DNA of 64,000 bases from Rhodanobacteraceae bacterium (GCA_027019085.1 JALUXG010000042.1:109506-173505); one strand, 5' to 3'. Counted from the stretch's first letter, positions 36,735 through 46,491 are shown. Translations and numbers: made by a program. The notes: generated from the letters alone by a model not told the origin.

Positions 36735-37271
36735 CTACTCTTTGTTGTTGTCGTTATTCCAGATAAAGCCGATGGGCCTTTTCTGCTTTGCATTGGGCGG
36801 TGTCATGAGCTGGCGGATGGTGTCGAAGACGATTCTGAACTGCTTATCGTATTTCTGTTCCAGCTCGTCGAGTTTTTTCGCCAGCGCCTTGTTGCCCTCC
36901 AGCATCCGGCGCAGACGTACGAAGGCGCGCATGATCTCCACATTGACCTGCACGGCGCGCTTGCTGCGCAATACGCTGGAGAGCATGGCCACGCCCTGTT
37001 CGGTGAAGGCGTAGGGCGGGTAGCGGCGGCCGCCCCAGCTTGAGGTCACAGTCTGTGATCTCAAGTGGTCGAATTCCTGCTTGCTGAGCTGGAACATGAA
37101 ATCGGCGGGAAAGCGCTCGATATTGCGTTTTACCGCCTGTACCAGCACCCGGGTTTCCACCTCATAAAGCGTGGAAAGATCAGTGTCGAGCATCACTTTT
37201 TCACCGCGAATCAACAAGATGTGACGTTCGATTTGGATGGACGACACAGCCGGTTTTGTCTTCTTGTTCAT
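36735..37271 (-). CDS. ORF6N domain protein
   Basis: The 178-residue product has an N-terminal ORF6N domain: [39 protein letters not shown] and [15 protein letters not shown], then [22 protein letters not shown]. The C-terminal part is a coiled coil (about 115-160). ORF6N domains occur in phage anti-repressors and in genes placed inside type I restriction operons, where their role is unclear. It sits 16 bp after hsdR and 9 bp before hsdMS. Confidence 0.88.
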   Translation of the reverse strand: MNKKTKPAVSSIQIERHILLIRGEKVMLDTDLSTLYEVETRVLVQAVKRNIERFPADFMFQLSKQEFDHLRSQTVTSSWGGRRYPPYAFTEQGVAMLSSVLRSKRAVQVNVEIMRAFVRLRRMLEGNKALAKKLDELEQKYDKQFRIVFDTIRQLMTPPNAKQKRPIGFIWNNDNNKE

Positions 37272-37287
37272 TGAAACCTCCGTGTTT

Positions 37288-39843
37288 TTACATGAACTGG
37301 TTCAGGGACAGGTAGTCCTTGATGTAATCGGGGATGCGGTTGCGCCATTCGGGTGGCACCGCCTTGAAGTCGGCCATGCTGAAGCCGGGGTTGACGTTAA
37401 GCTCAGTGAAGCGTTTGTGCTCGATAATGTCGCGCAGGCGGCTGTCGGTGGCGTAGGCCTTGAAGTAGTTCTTTAGGGCGACGATGGCGTCGGCATGCTG
37501 TTCCAGTTCCGCCGGGGAAAGGTCAAGCAGGAGCTTGTCGAACTCGTCTTCCAGTAGCTCGTCTTTCGACTTGAAGCCGGTGATCAGGCCGAAGACCTTC
37601 TCCAGAATCTCGCGCAGGCTGAGGCGGCGATTCATCCCGGCAGCACGGCGCAGCTTGTTTAGGTTGAAGTATTCATCGGGCTTGTCGAACAGGTGGGTGT
37701 GGACGTACTCCATGGCCTGGTCCCAGCGTTCCGAGTCGATCAGCGCCTTGAGGTTGTCATCTTCCCTGGCCGTGTCTTCAAATTTGTTGAAAAACATGCG
37801 GTCGATCTTCATGCCCTCTTCGCCGACCTGGTGTTCACCGAAAGAGGCGATCAGGTCGGTGCCGGTGTGTTCGTAGGTGCCGCCCGGTGGCGGGGGCGGG
37901 GGTGGTTCTGGCCCTTCGCCCTCGTTATTGACTTGGGTCGGACGCGGCAGTTGCAACACCTCATCGTAATCAAATTCCTCCTCGAAAAATTCGCAGTTGG
38001 CGAAGAAGTCGAACAGCTTGTATTGGGTCTTTTCCCGGCTGCCGATCTGTTCTTTCAGCGCCGGGTCGAAGAGCTGCTCGACGAAATTGTGCTTGCGAGT
38101 GCCGCGCCCCTTGATCTGCACGAAATCCTGGGGTGAGAAGACAGGGCGCATAAGGGCCAGGTTGAGCAGGTCCGGGCAGTCGTAGCCGGTGGTCATCATG
38201 CCGACGGTGACACAGACTCGTGTCTTGCTTGTGCGGTAGCTGTCCATGAAGTTGGCCGAGCCCATCAGTTTGTTGTTGGTAAAGTTGATGGTGTACTGCT
38301 GGGCATCGGGGATCAGCGAGGTGACCTGCACGGCGAAGTCGGATTGGTACTTGCCGGGAAACATCCGGCCTGCCAGTTCATTGAGGATCTGGGTCAGCCT
38401 GGCGGCATGGTTCTGGCTGACGGAAAAGACGATGGTCTTGCCGATCTCGTCGCTGATGGGGTCGCGCAGGGCGTTACTGAGCAGGGTCTCGCAGAACAGC
38501 CGGTTAGTAGCATCGGAGAAGAACTTCTTTTCGAAGTCCTTGTGGTGGAAGGTCTGTTCGGCATCTTCTTCGTCTTCGCCGGATGCACGCACGGCATAGC
38601 CTTCATCGGATAGCAGTTGGGTGGTGATGTCGGTGCGGGCATCCACCACCACGGGATTGATCAGAAACCCGTCCTTGACACCATCCAGCAGCGAATAGCG
38701 GAAGGTGGGCTCGCCCGATTCACAGCCGAAGGTACGGTAGGTGTCGAGCAGCATGCGTCGTTCCAGCTCGCGGGGATCGCGAGTCGTGGGGTTCGCGCTG
38801 TCGAATTTCTTCAAATAATCCTTGGGCGTTGCCGTCAGGCCCAGCTTGTAGCCGACGAAATACTCGAACACGGCGCGCGCATTGCCGCCAATGGAGCGGT
38901 GGGATTCGTCCGAGATCACCAGGTCGAAGTCGGTGGGCGAGAACAGGCGCTTGTATTTGTCGTTGAACAGCAGCGACTGCACCGTAGTGACGACAATCTC
39001 CGCCTTGCGCCAGTCGTCGCGGCGCTCCTTGTAGATGACCGAGGTGAAGTCGTTCTTCAGCAGGAAGGTGAAGGCCTTGTTGGCCTGGTCTTCCAGCTCC
39101 AGCCGGTCCACCAGAAACAATACGCGGCGGGCGTTGCCGGTGCGCAAAAAGAGTTTGATGACGGCGGCAGAAGTGAGAGTCTTGCCGGTGCCGGTGGCCA
39201 TCTCGAACAAAAATCGGCTCTTGCCCTCGACCACGGCATCCTGCACCGAATGGACGGCGCGTTTCTGGTAATCGCGCAGGAATCGCAGGCGGTTCTTTTC
39301 AACGAAGGCCGGACGCTCTCCGCTGTTCTTCCAGCCCGCTTCGTCCGCATAACCAGGGAGCTGGGTCAGGGTGATGTAGTCCTTGGCCACCATCTCCTTG
39401 ATGAGGCGGTCGGGATTTGGCTGGAAGCGCTGGTAACCCTTGATGGAGTCCGGGGTGGGAAAGCGGGTGATGATGTGGGGGTTGCCCTGCTCCAGATCCC
39501 AGAAGTAATGGAGGTTGCCATTGGAAAGAATGATGAAGCGGCAGTTCTGCGACTTGGCGTACTTGCGGGCCTGTTCCTTGCCAATCAGCGGACTCTTGTC
39601 TTCCGCCTTGGCCTCCAGCACCGCCAGAGGGTAGCTCAGCTCATCGAGTAGCAGAAAGTCGATGAAGCCGTTGCGGGTTGTCTCGAAGTTTTCGCCCATC
39701 TCGTCCACCTGATGCCGGGTGATCTTGATGTTGGGCTCCAGGACGATATTGGCCTTGCCATCGGCATCATCGAAGAAGCGCCATCCAGACTCTTCCAGAA
39801 GCTTGTTGATCTTGATGCGGGCTTTGGCCTCTTTGGCTGCCAT
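37288..39843 (-). CDS. hsdR: Type I restriction enzyme R subunit (EcoEI-like)
   Basis: HsdR is the translocase-nuclease that cleaves unmodified DNA. The 851-residue protein starts at [11 protein letters not shown] (39841-39843), with AAGGA eleven bases upstream. The N-terminal nuclease core shows D62 and E77-x-K79 (GFIDF and VLEAK). The helicase part has MATGTGKT (215-222), [15 protein letters not shown], and [12 protein letters not shown] in motif VI. The C-terminal EcoEI R-type domain ends in IRDYIKDYL-like helices. A proline run (PEPPPPPPP) sits in a linker near residue 660. It is the first gene of the operon and all motifs are intact. Confidence 0.95.
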   Translation of the reverse strand: MAAKEAKARIKINKLLEESGWRFFDDADGKANIVLEPNIKITRHQVDEMGENFETTRNGFIDFLLLDELSYPLAVLEAKAEDKSPLIGKEQARKYAKSQNCRFIILSNGNLHYFWDLEQGNPHIITRFPTPDSIKGYQRFQPNPDRLIKEMVAKDYITLTQLPGYADEAGWKNSGERPAFVEKNRLRFLRDYQKRAVHSVQDAVVEGKSRFLFEMATGTGKTLTSAAVIKLFLRTGNARRVLFLVDRLELEDQANKAFTFLLKNDFTSVIYKERRDDWRKAEIVVTTVQSLLFNDKYKRLFSPTDFDLVISDESHRSIGGNARAVFEYFVGYKLGLTATPKDYLKKFDSANPTTRDPRELERRMLLDTYRTFGCESGEPTFRYSLLDGVKDGFLINPVVVDARTDITTQLLSDEGYAVRASGEDEEDAEQTFHHKDFEKKFFSDATNRLFCETLLSNALRDPISDEIGKTIVFSVSQNHAARLTQILNELAGRMFPGKYQSDFAVQVTSLIPDAQQYTINFTNNKLMGSANFMDSYRTSKTRVCVTVGMMTTGYDCPDLLNLALMRPVFSPQDFVQIKGRGTRKHNFVEQLFDPALKEQIGSREKTQYKLFDFFANCEFFEEEFDYDEVLQLPRPTQVNNEGEGPEPPPPPPPGGTYEHTGTDLIASFGEHQVGEEGMKIDRMFFNKFEDTAREDDNLKALIDSERWDQAMEYVHTHLFDKPDEYFNLNKLRRAAGMNRRLSLREILEKVFGLITGFKSKDELLEDEFDKLLLDLSPAELEQHADAIVALKNYFKAYATDSRLRDIIEHKRFTELNVNPGFSMADFKAVPPEWRNRIPDYIKDYLSLNQFM

Positions 39844-39888
39844 GAGGTTGTTATTCCTTGAATCTGGCCTTGCTCTGAGGTTATCCAC

Positions 39889-40165
39889 GAATCCGTCAGC
39901 TAGATCATCGAGTTGGCGCTAATTCGGTTTGGGAAAGTGTGCGCATGGCGCAATTTTTGAGGCGACGAAACCGACGAAGGCAGCCGATCCATGCGCGCCA
40001 GCTCAGTATTGCAGAAGTGCCTGTTCGATTCATGGAGTCTCAAGCACGAGACCCGCGCACGGGTGTTGTTGCTTGCCGTCGAGACGCTGGTCCCCGGCCG
40101 GCGTCTGACTTTTATCGATGCTGGCCGCAGCTGGCCGGTTGCCATAGCGCGTAAAACGGAGTGTC
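39889..40165. other. Decayed mobile-element DNA right of hsdR
   Basis: No intact gene is visible. A plus-strand frame from 39991 reads like a degraded transposase N-terminus (KHETRARVLLLAVETLVPGRRL), but the resemblance is too weak to name a family. The hsdR promoter must lie at the left end of this stretch. Confidence 0.4.
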
Positions 40166-40169
40166 GATT

Positions 40170-40251
40170 GACAAGTAGATCGCCTCATGGTGATCGCGAC
40201 GTATCGTGATACAACAGCGCCTGCTGACTCCAGTCTCAACGGCCGCGCCAT
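40170..40251 (-). pseudogene. RAYT (REP-associated tyrosine transposase) N-terminal remnant
   Basis: Read on the minus strand from the ATG at 40249-40251, the three frames together give MARPLRLESAGA, LYHDTSR and DHHEAIYLS. This is the standard RAYT beginning (MARPLRLEFAGALYHVTSRGDRREAIYLS) with two frameshifts. Nothing of the catalytic part remains. REP elements that such transposases mobilise occur elsewhere in the window (52.1-52.5 and 62.85 kb). Confidence 0.65.
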
Positions 40252-40261
40252 TGGGCAAGTT

Positions 40262-40470
40262 CTTTGGGATTGAGGCAAAAGACAAGACCTGATCCTGCGC
40301 ATCGCTCTGCGCCACCAAGGTGCCCTGGTAGTCGGTATGCGGATAGCGCACCTTCTCGGCCTTGCCTGGCGTCGACGATGGCGACCAGGCGGTTGGCCAG
40401 GTAGATGAAGTCACGTGACTGCCCGCCCTTGCGTTCACCGTACGGGTGGATGAGCTTGCCGCCAGCGGGA
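40262..40470 (-). pseudogene. RHS/YD-repeat protein fragment (right edge of island)
   Basis: On the minus strand the frames read GKLIHPYGERKGGQSRDFIYLANRLVAIVD, then after a frameshift KAEKVRYPHTDYQGTLVAQSDAQ. This is the conserved core region near the C-terminus of RHS proteins. It has no start, is frameshifted, and runs into the RAYT remnant. It overlaps the left RHS fragment in content (KLIHPYGERKGGQ), which is the source of the 43-bp repeat. Confidence 0.72.
40419..40461. repeat. 43-bp direct repeat, right copy
   Basis: Exact copy of 31453-31495 in the same orientation; both encode KLIHPYGERKGGQ of an RHS remnant. Confidence 0.8.
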
Positions 40471-40579
40471 CCATGGGAAGCAGAATATCTCCGGCTTACC
40501 TGTCGTCATTCGCGGTCCGGCTTGAAACCTCGCCTGTTCGACGCCATCCATGGCTTCGCACTCGAAACAGCTGACTCCC

Positions 40580-41623
40580 ATGCCCCAGACCCCCGCCCAC
40601 AACCGCCGTATCGTGCTGGCCTCGCGCCCGGAGGGTGCGCCGATACCGGAGAATTTCCGCCTCGAAACGGCGGCTGTGCCTGAGCCTGGCGAGGGCGAGG
40701 TGCTGCTGCGCACGGTGTTCCTGTCGCTCGACCCGTACATGCGCGGGCGCATGAGCGATGCGCCTTCCTATGCACCGCCGGTGCCGGTCGGCGGGGTGAT
40801 GGTGGGGGGCACGGTGAGCCGGGTGGTGATGTCCCGGCATCCGGGCTTTGCCGAAGGCGACTGGGTGCTGGGCTACAGCGGCTGGCAGGATTACGCGCTC
40901 GCCGACGGCCAGGGCCTGTTCAAGCTCGACCCGGAACGTGCGCCGCCGTCGTGGGCGCTGGGCATCCTGGGCATGCCGGGCTTCACCGCCTACATGGGCC
41001 TGACCGATATCGGGCAGCCGAAGGCGGGCGAGACCGTGGTGGTGGCGGCGGCTTCCGGTGCGGTCGGCTCGGTGGTGGGCCAGGTCGCCAAACTGCTGGG
41101 CTGCCGCGTGGTCGGCATCGCCGGCGGCAAGGAGAAATGCGACTACGTGACCGGAACCCTGGGCTTTGATGCCTGCATCGACCACCGCCAGCCGGACATG
41201 GCCGAGCGGCTGAAGGCGGCGTGCCCGGACGGCATCGATGTCTACTTCGAGAACGTCGGCGGCAAGGTGTTCGATGCCGTGCTGCCCCTGCTCAACCCCA
41301 AGGCGCGCATCCCGCTGTGCGGCCTGATCGCGCACTACAACGACACCCGCCTGCCGCCCGGGCCCGACCGCGTGCCGCTGCTGATGGCCACGTTGCTGAA
41401 AAAGCGCATCCGCATGCAGGGCTTCATCATCTTTGACGACTACGGCGATCGCTACGGCGAATTCCTGGCCGCCATGCAGCCTTGGGTGGCGGCCGGAAAA
41501 CTGCATTACCGCGAAGACCGGGTCGACGGCCTGGAACGCGCGCCCGAGGCCTTCATCGGCATGCTCGAAGGCGGCAACTTCGGCAAATTGACGGTGCGCG
41601 TCGGGCCTGACGAGACGGCCTGA
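40580..41623 (+). CDS. NADP-dependent oxidoreductase, CurA/YncB type
   Basis: This is a zinc-free medium-chain dehydrogenase/reductase of 347 residues. The N-terminus NRRIVLASRPEGAPIPENFRLE and FLSLDPYMRGRM are typical of the leukotriene-B4-dehydrogenase-like group, as is ASGAVGSVVGQVAKLLGCRVVGIAGG for NADP binding. Relatives reduce alpha,beta-unsaturated ketones such as curcumin. I start at MPQTPAHN (40580); the ATG at 40550 is also possible, and neither has a strong ribosome site. It is the first chromosomal gene right of the island. Confidence 0.9.
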   Translation: MPQTPAHNRRIVLASRPEGAPIPENFRLETAAVPEPGEGEVLLRTVFLSLDPYMRGRMSDAPSYAPPVPVGGVMVGGTVSRVVMSRHPGFAEGDWVLGYSGWQDYALADGQGLFKLDPERAPPSWALGILGMPGFTAYMGLTDIGQPKAGETVVVAAASGAVGSVVGQVAKLLGCRVVGIAGGKEKCDYVTGTLGFDACIDHRQPDMAERLKAACPDGIDVYFENVGGKVFDAVLPLLNPKARIPLCGLIAHYNDTRLPPGPDRVPLLMATLLKKRIRMQGFIIFDDYGDRYGEFLAAMQPWVAAGKLHYREDRVDGLERAPEAFIGMLEGGNFGKLTVRVGPDETA

Positions 41624-41667
41624 GCGCGACTTCATTCCTCCCCCGCAACACGAAAGGAACATTCCCC

Positions 41668-42360
41668 ATGAACATCCTGATGGTTCTCACCTCGCACGAC
41701 CGCCTCGGCGACACCGGCCGCAAGACCGGTTTCTGGCTGGAGGAATTTGCCGCGCCGTACTATGCCTTCAAGGACGCTGGCGCGAAGATCACCCTGGTCT
41801 CGCCGGCCGGTGGCCAACCGCCGCTGGATCCGGGCAGTGACGAGGAGAGTGCGCAGACCGATGCCACGCGTCGCTTCAAGAACGATCCCGAAGCGCAGCA
41901 GGAGCTGGCCCAGACGCACCGGCTGGCCGATGTCGATGCCGCCGATTTCGACGCGGTGTTCTATCCCGGTGGCCACGGTCCGCTGTGGGATCTGGCCGAG
42001 GACCGCCATTCGATCGGCCTGATCGAGTCGTTCTGGCATGCCGGCAAGCCGGTGGGTGCGGTCTGCCATGCGCCGGCGGTGCTGCGCCATGTGAAGGGCG
42101 ATGACGGCCAGCCGCTGGTGCGCGGCCGCAAGGTGACCGGATTCAGCAACGCCGAGGAGATCGCGGTGGGCCTGATCGACGTGGTGCCGGTGAAGGTCGA
42201 AGACGAACTGAAGCGGCTGGGTGGGCACTATGCGCGTGGCGCGGAGTGGGCCAGCCATGTCGAGGTCGACGGACGCCTGGTGACCGGTCAGAACCCGGCC
42301 TCCTCGGTGGCCGCGGCCCAGGCGCTGATCGACCAGCTCAAGACATCGGCGGCGGCCTGA
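41668..42360 (+). CDS. DJ-1/PfpI family protein (type 1 glutamine amidotransferase-like)
   Basis: The 230-residue protein has the nucleophile elbow with C133-H134 in GAVCHAPAVL, an upstream glutamate in GFWLEEFAAPY (E25/E26) and FYPGGHGPLWDLA. Its length and the GxTGRKTGFWLEE start fit the Hsp31-like branch, which includes glyoxalase III and chaperone-type activities. It follows the oxidoreductase gene by 44 bp, and both may act on reactive carbonyls; that link is an inference. Confidence 0.88.
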   Translation: MNILMVLTSHDRLGDTGRKTGFWLEEFAAPYYAFKDAGAKITLVSPAGGQPPLDPGSDEESAQTDATRRFKNDPEAQQELAQTHRLADVDAADFDAVFYPGGHGPLWDLAEDRHSIGLIESFWHAGKPVGAVCHAPAVLRHVKGDDGQPLVRGRKVTGFSNAEEIAVGLIDVVPVKVEDELKRLGGHYARGAEWASHVEVDGRLVTGQNPASSVAAAQALIDQLKTSAAA

Positions 42361-42389
42361 TGTCCGGCGGACGCCGATACGGTTCCTGC

Positions 42390-42425
42390 TAGAATAGGGC
42401 ACTGCGCGCGGCCGCATGCCGCGCG
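42390..42425 (+). promoter_or_regulatory. Probable -10 element and leader hairpin of the DEAD-box gene
   Basis: TAGAAT (42390-42395) lies about 45 bp before the start codon. It is followed by an 8-bp GC hairpin (CGCGCGGC 42405-42412, GCCGCGCG 42418-42425) in the mRNA leader. No clear -35 is visible. Leader structure is common in cold-shock helicase genes. Confidence 0.4.
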
Positions 42426-42441
42426 TCCCGCCGAGGTTCCC

Positions 42442-44304
42442 ATGACATCCGCCGATACCGACCCCGCATCCGTCGCCCCGGACGGACCGGGTTTTGCCGC
42501 GCTCGCGCTGGCACCTGCCGTGCTGCGGGTGCTGGCCGATGTCGGCTACGAAGCGCCGTCGCCGATCCAGGCCGCGACCATTCCGCCCCTGCTCGAGGGG
42601 CGAGACGTGCTCGGCCAGGCACAGACCGGCACCGGCAAGACGGCGGCCTTTGCCCTGCCGATCCTGTCGCGTCTGCACGAGAAGCCCGGCAAGCCGCAGG
42701 CGCTGGTGCTGGCGCCGACGCGCGAGCTGGCGATCCAGGTGGCCGAGGCCTTCCAGCGTTACGCCGCACACATTCCCGGGTTTCATGTCCTGCCGATCTA
42801 CGGCGGGCAGGGCTACGGCCCGCAGCTGCAGGGCCTGCGTCGCGGCGTGCATGTGGTGGTGGGTACGCCCGGACGCGTGGTCGATCACCTGAAGAAGAAG
42901 ACGCTGGACCTGTCCGCATTGCGTTTCCTGGTGCTCGACGAGGCCGACGAGATGCTGCGCATGGGGTTTGCCGAGGATGTCGAGGTGGTGCTGTCGGCGA
43001 CGCCCCCGACGCGCCAGGTGGCACTGTTCTCGGCGACCATGCCGGCACCGATCAAGCGCATCGCGCAGGCCCACCTGAACAACCCGGTCGAGGTCGCCAT
43101 TGCGGCGAAGACCACCACCGCCAGCAATATCCGCCAGCGCTACTGGCCGGTGGCGGGCATGCACAAGCTCGACGCCCTGACCCGTATCCTGGAGGCGGAA
43201 CCGTTCGATGCCATGATTGTGTTCGCGCGCACCAAGCAGTCCACCGAGGAACTGGCGGGCAAGCTGCAGGCGCGCGGTTTTGCCGCCGCCGCGATCAACG
43301 GCGATATCCCCCAGCCACAGCGCGAACGGGTGATCGGGCAGTTGCGCGATGGCCGTCTGGACATCCTGGTGGCCACCGACGTGGCCGCGCGCGGACTGGA
43401 TGTGGAACGTATCAGTCACGTACTCAATTACGACATCCCGTACGACACCGAGTCCTATGTGCATCGCATCGGACGCACCGGGCGAGCCGGTCGCAGCGGC
43501 ACGGCGATCCTGTTCGTCACCCCGCGCGAGCGCGGCATGTTGCGCGCCATCGAGCGTGCCACGCGCAGCGCCATCGAGCCGATGCACCTGCCCGGGGTGG
43601 CACAGGTCAACGACCGCCGCATCGCGCGTTTCATGGAACGCATCGACCTGGCCCTGGCCGGCGACGACCTGGACGCCTTCCGCGAGCTGGTTGCGCGCTT
43701 TGCCGCGCAACGCGGCATTGAGCCGGCCGAGGTCGCCGCCGCATTGGCGCGCATGGTGCATGGCGACAAGCCGCTGCTGCTGACCGAGAGCGTTGCCGAG
43801 CGCAAGTTGCGCGAGCAACCCCCGGGAGCACGCATGCAGGGCGCACGGGGCGAGGGCAAGGCATCCGGCAAGTCATCCCGGCATGCCCGCGCGAAAGGCC
43901 CCGGCATGGACACCTACCGCCTGGCGGTGGGTCATGTGCACGGCGTCAAGCCCGGCAACATCATCGGCGCCATCGCCAACGAGGCGGGCCTGGACAACCC
44001 GTACATCGGGCGCTTGGACATTCGCGACGGCTACAGCCTGATCGAGCTGCCTGCCGCGATGCCCGCGGAAATCATCGCGCACCTGAAAAAGGTGCGGGTG
44101 GCCGGACAGATGCTGCGGATTGCACCGGCCGATGAGGCGGCCATGCCATCCCGCCGTCCATCGCGACCCGGCAAGCCGGGCCGACCGGGAGGCAAGCCGG
44201 CCGGCAAGGGTTCCCCGAAGCGCGCCCCGAAGCGTGCAGCGGGTGCCCCCGTCGCCGCAGGCAAACGCAAGCACAAGCGCAAGGATGGCGCCCGTCCATC
44301 GTGA
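42442..44304 (+). CDS. deaD: DEAD-box RNA helicase, DeaD/CsdA type
   Basis: This ATP-dependent RNA helicase of 620 residues acts in ribosome assembly and mRNA handling, especially in the cold. It shows the Q motif (PSPIQAATIPPLLEGRDVL), Walker A AQTGTGKT (60-67), LDEADEMLRMGF, SAT and HRIGRTGRAG. A DbpA-type RNA-binding domain follows (about 489-560; YRLAVGHVHGVKPGNIIGAIANEAGL). The last 60 residues are a Lys/Arg/Pro-rich tail. It is longer than RhlE at 26.5 kb, and the two helicases are not duplicates. Confidence 0.93.
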   Translation: MTSADTDPASVAPDGPGFAALALAPAVLRVLADVGYEAPSPIQAATIPPLLEGRDVLGQAQTGTGKTAAFALPILSRLHEKPGKPQALVLAPTRELAIQVAEAFQRYAAHIPGFHVLPIYGGQGYGPQLQGLRRGVHVVVGTPGRVVDHLKKKTLDLSALRFLVLDEADEMLRMGFAEDVEVVLSATPPTRQVALFSATMPAPIKRIAQAHLNNPVEVAIAAKTTTASNIRQRYWPVAGMHKLDALTRILEAEPFDAMIVFARTKQSTEELAGKLQARGFAAAAINGDIPQPQRERVIGQLRDGRLDILVATDVAARGLDVERISHVLNYDIPYDTESYVHRIGRTGRAGRSGTAILFVTPRERGMLRAIERATRSAIEPMHLPGVAQVNDRRIARFMERIDLALAGDDLDAFRELVARFAAQRGIEPAEVAAALARMVHGDKPLLLTESVAERKLREQPPGARMQGARGEGKASGKSSRHARAKGPGMDTYRLAVGHVHGVKPGNIIGAIANEAGLDNPYIGRLDIRDGYSLIELPAAMPAEIIAHLKKVRVAGQMLRIAPADEAAMPSRRPSRPGKPGRPGGKPAGKGSPKRAPKRAAGAPVAAGKRKHKRKDGARPS

Positions 44305-44425
44305 CCGGGACGGCAGCGTGTGATGCGCGCGCCGCATGCTGTGCAGCGCATCGCGGCCTGTCTGGAAAAGCACGCGCAAGCTGCTAGGCTACAAGCGCTT
44401 TTTCCCTTTTTCGAAAATCCGTTCC

Positions 44426-45436
44426 ATGCCCATGCACCGTCGTATCGCCGTTTTCCTGTGTTCCCTGTCCGTCCTGCTGGCGTGGATGCCGGCGCAGGCC
44501 CAGGTCCATCCCGGGGAGGCGGCGCTGGTGCGCGAGGTGGCCGCGGCGACCGGCAAGGATCCGGCGCGCCTGACCGCGTTGCTCGACAGCGCGCACAAGC
44601 AGCAGTCGATTCTCGACGCCATCTCGCGTCCGGCGGAAAAGAAGCTGGAGTGGAAGGATTACGCGCCGATCTTCCTTGGCGCCTCACGCATCGACGGCGG
44701 CATCGCCTTCTACCGCGAACACCGCGCACTGATCGATGCGACGGCGCGCAAATACGGCGTGGCGCCCTCCTACCTGGTGGCGATCCTCGGCGTGGAAACC
44801 CGCTACGGGCGCATCACCGGCAAATACAAGGTGCTCGATGCGCTGGTCACGCTGGCGTTCTACTACCCGCCGCGCCAGAAGTTCTTTCGTCAGCAGCTCA
44901 AGACCCTGCTGGAGCTGCCTTCGAACAAGCTGGCCGGCCCGATCGATACCTTGACCGGCTCCTACGCCGGCGCCCAGGGCTGGGGCCAGTTCATGCCGTC
45001 CTCGATCCGGAAGTACGCCGTCGATGCCGATCACGACGGGCATATCGACCTGCACGATTCGCTGCCGGACATTCTCGCCAGCGTGGCCAATTACCTGCAT
45101 CAGCACGGCTGGCAGCCGGGTGAGCCGGTGGCCGCGCGCGCGCAGGCCCAGTCCGGGACGTCGGCATTGCCGTACCTGCCCGTGCCGCCCGCGCACGGCA
45201 TCGAGCATTACGAGGCGCTCGGCTACGCGCCGCTGGAGAGCCTGCCCGCCGATGCGCGGGTCAACCTGCTTACCCTGCAAGGTCCCGAGGGTGCGCAGCA
45301 CTGGTTCACCTTCAACAATTTCTATGTGATCACGCGCTACAACCGCAGCCCCATGTATGCCATGGCGGTACGCGACCTGGCCCGCGCGATCGCCGCCGGC
45401 GTGCATGATGCGCGCACGGCCGAGGCCGCGCCGTGA
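44426..45436 (+). CDS. mltB: Membrane-bound lytic murein transglycosylase B family protein
   Basis: This enzyme cleaves peptidoglycan glycan strands, forming 1,6-anhydro ends, in the periplasm. The 336-residue product has a signal peptide (cleavage after AQA, about residue 25) without a lipobox. The catalytic glutamate is E124 in LGVETRYGRITG, followed by SYAGAQGWGQFMPSS. I start at MPMHRRIAVF (44426). It overlaps rlpA by 4 bp (GTGA) and heads a run of cell-envelope genes. Confidence 0.93.
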   Translation: MPMHRRIAVFLCSLSVLLAWMPAQAQVHPGEAALVREVAAATGKDPARLTALLDSAHKQQSILDAISRPAEKKLEWKDYAPIFLGASRIDGGIAFYREHRALIDATARKYGVAPSYLVAILGVETRYGRITGKYKVLDALVTLAFYYPPRQKFFRQQLKTLLELPSNKLAGPIDTLTGSYAGAQGWGQFMPSSIRKYAVDADHDGHIDLHDSLPDILASVANYLHQHGWQPGEPVAARAQAQSGTSALPYLPVPPAHGIEHYEALGYAPLESLPADARVNLLTLQGPEGAQHWFTFNNFYVITRYNRSPMYAMAVRDLARAIAAGVHDARTAEAAP

Positions 45437-46365
45437 GGCGAGCTGCGGCATCGGGCCTGCTGCTGATCGTGCTGGCAGGATGCGCAGGAACGAAACCGAA
45501 GACGCCCGGGACACCACCCGTTTCCGCAGCGACGCCGGCCACGGCCACCTCCACGGCTGCACTTGCGAAGGGCGCGCCTGCTGCGGGCATCGCGACCGCC
45601 AATACCGACCTGCCGCAGCACAAGCGCTACCGGCACGCCGAGGACGGGGGGCCGCTGGAACCGCCCGCCTACATTGCTTCGCTGCCCGAACCGGTACCGC
45701 ATCCCGTGCCACGCTCGCGCTACGGCAACAAGCCGACGTACAGCGTGCGCGGACACACCTACCATGTGCTCAAGAGCGCCATCGGCTACGACCGCCGCGG
45801 CATCGCCAGCTGGTACGGCAGGAAATTCCAGGGCTACCTGACCTCGAGTTTCGAGAAGTACGACATGTACAAGTTCACCGCCGCGCACAAGACCCTGCCG
45901 CTGCCGAGCTGGGCGCGCGTGACCAATCTGGAAAACGGCAAGAGCGTGATCGTGCGCATCAACGACCGCGGCCCCTTCGTCGCCAACCGCCTGATCGATC
46001 TTTCCTACGCCGCGGCGGTGCGCATCGGCATCTGGCCCCGGGGTACCGGCCTGGTCGAGGTGCAGGCCATCGACCCGCGCCATCCCGGGGAACTGCCGCC
46101 GGTGCACGTGGTCAAAGGCCCCGGTTCGCATCCGGTCATCTGGCTGCAGGTCGGTGCCTTTGCCGACGCCGCCAATGCCGTGCGGGTGACGGACCGGTTG
46201 CGTGCGGCCGGCCTCGGGCCGGTTCGGGTCAGCCGCGTGCTGGTGCACGGGCGCACCGTGCAACGGGTGCGACTGGGACCGCTGGACAAGGTGTCCACGG
46301 CCGACAGGCTGAGCCGGAAGGTGACGCAGTTGGGTCTGCCCGAGCCCAAAGTGGCGGTAGACTAG
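45433..46365 (+). CDS. rlpA: RlpA septal lytic transglycosylase/SPOR lipoprotein
   Basis: RlpA acts on denuded glycan strands at the division septum. The 310-residue product starts at a GTG inside the mltB stop. It has a lipobox LAGC with the lipidated cysteine at 17, a Pro/Ala-rich linker and a double-psi beta-barrel domain (about 120-215). That domain contains GIASWYGRKFQGYLTSSFEKYD and INDRGPFVANRLIDLS. A C-terminal SPOR domain (about 235-305) binds septal peptidoglycan. The gene order mltB-rlpA-dacC is common in proteobacteria. Confidence 0.95.
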   Translation: MRRAAASGLLLIVLAGCAGTKPKTPGTPPVSAATPATATSTAALAKGAPAAGIATANTDLPQHKRYRHAEDGGPLEPPAYIASLPEPVPHPVPRSRYGNKPTYSVRGHTYHVLKSAIGYDRRGIASWYGRKFQGYLTSSFEKYDMYKFTAAHKTLPLPSWARVTNLENGKSVIVRINDRGPFVANRLIDLSYAAAVRIGIWPRGTGLVEVQAIDPRHPGELPPVHVVKGPGSHPVIWLQVGAFADAANAVRVTDRLRAAGLGPVRVSRVLVHGRTVQRVRLGPLDKVSTADRLSRKVTQLGLPEPKVAVD

Positions 46366-46491
46366 GCGGCCATGGCCTGCACGCGTTCCGGACCGGCTGC
46401 CGGCGTGCCTGCATGCGGCCAGTGTTTCGTGTCACGCTTTGCACTCCCAGTCTGCGCGTCAGCGCCATACCCCTGTCGATCGGATCGCACC

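Noticed and set aside
39991..40209. Transposase gene on the plus strand
   Set aside because: Only a vague resemblance to a transposase N-terminus, no catalytic motif, and it overlaps the RAYT remnant on the other strand.
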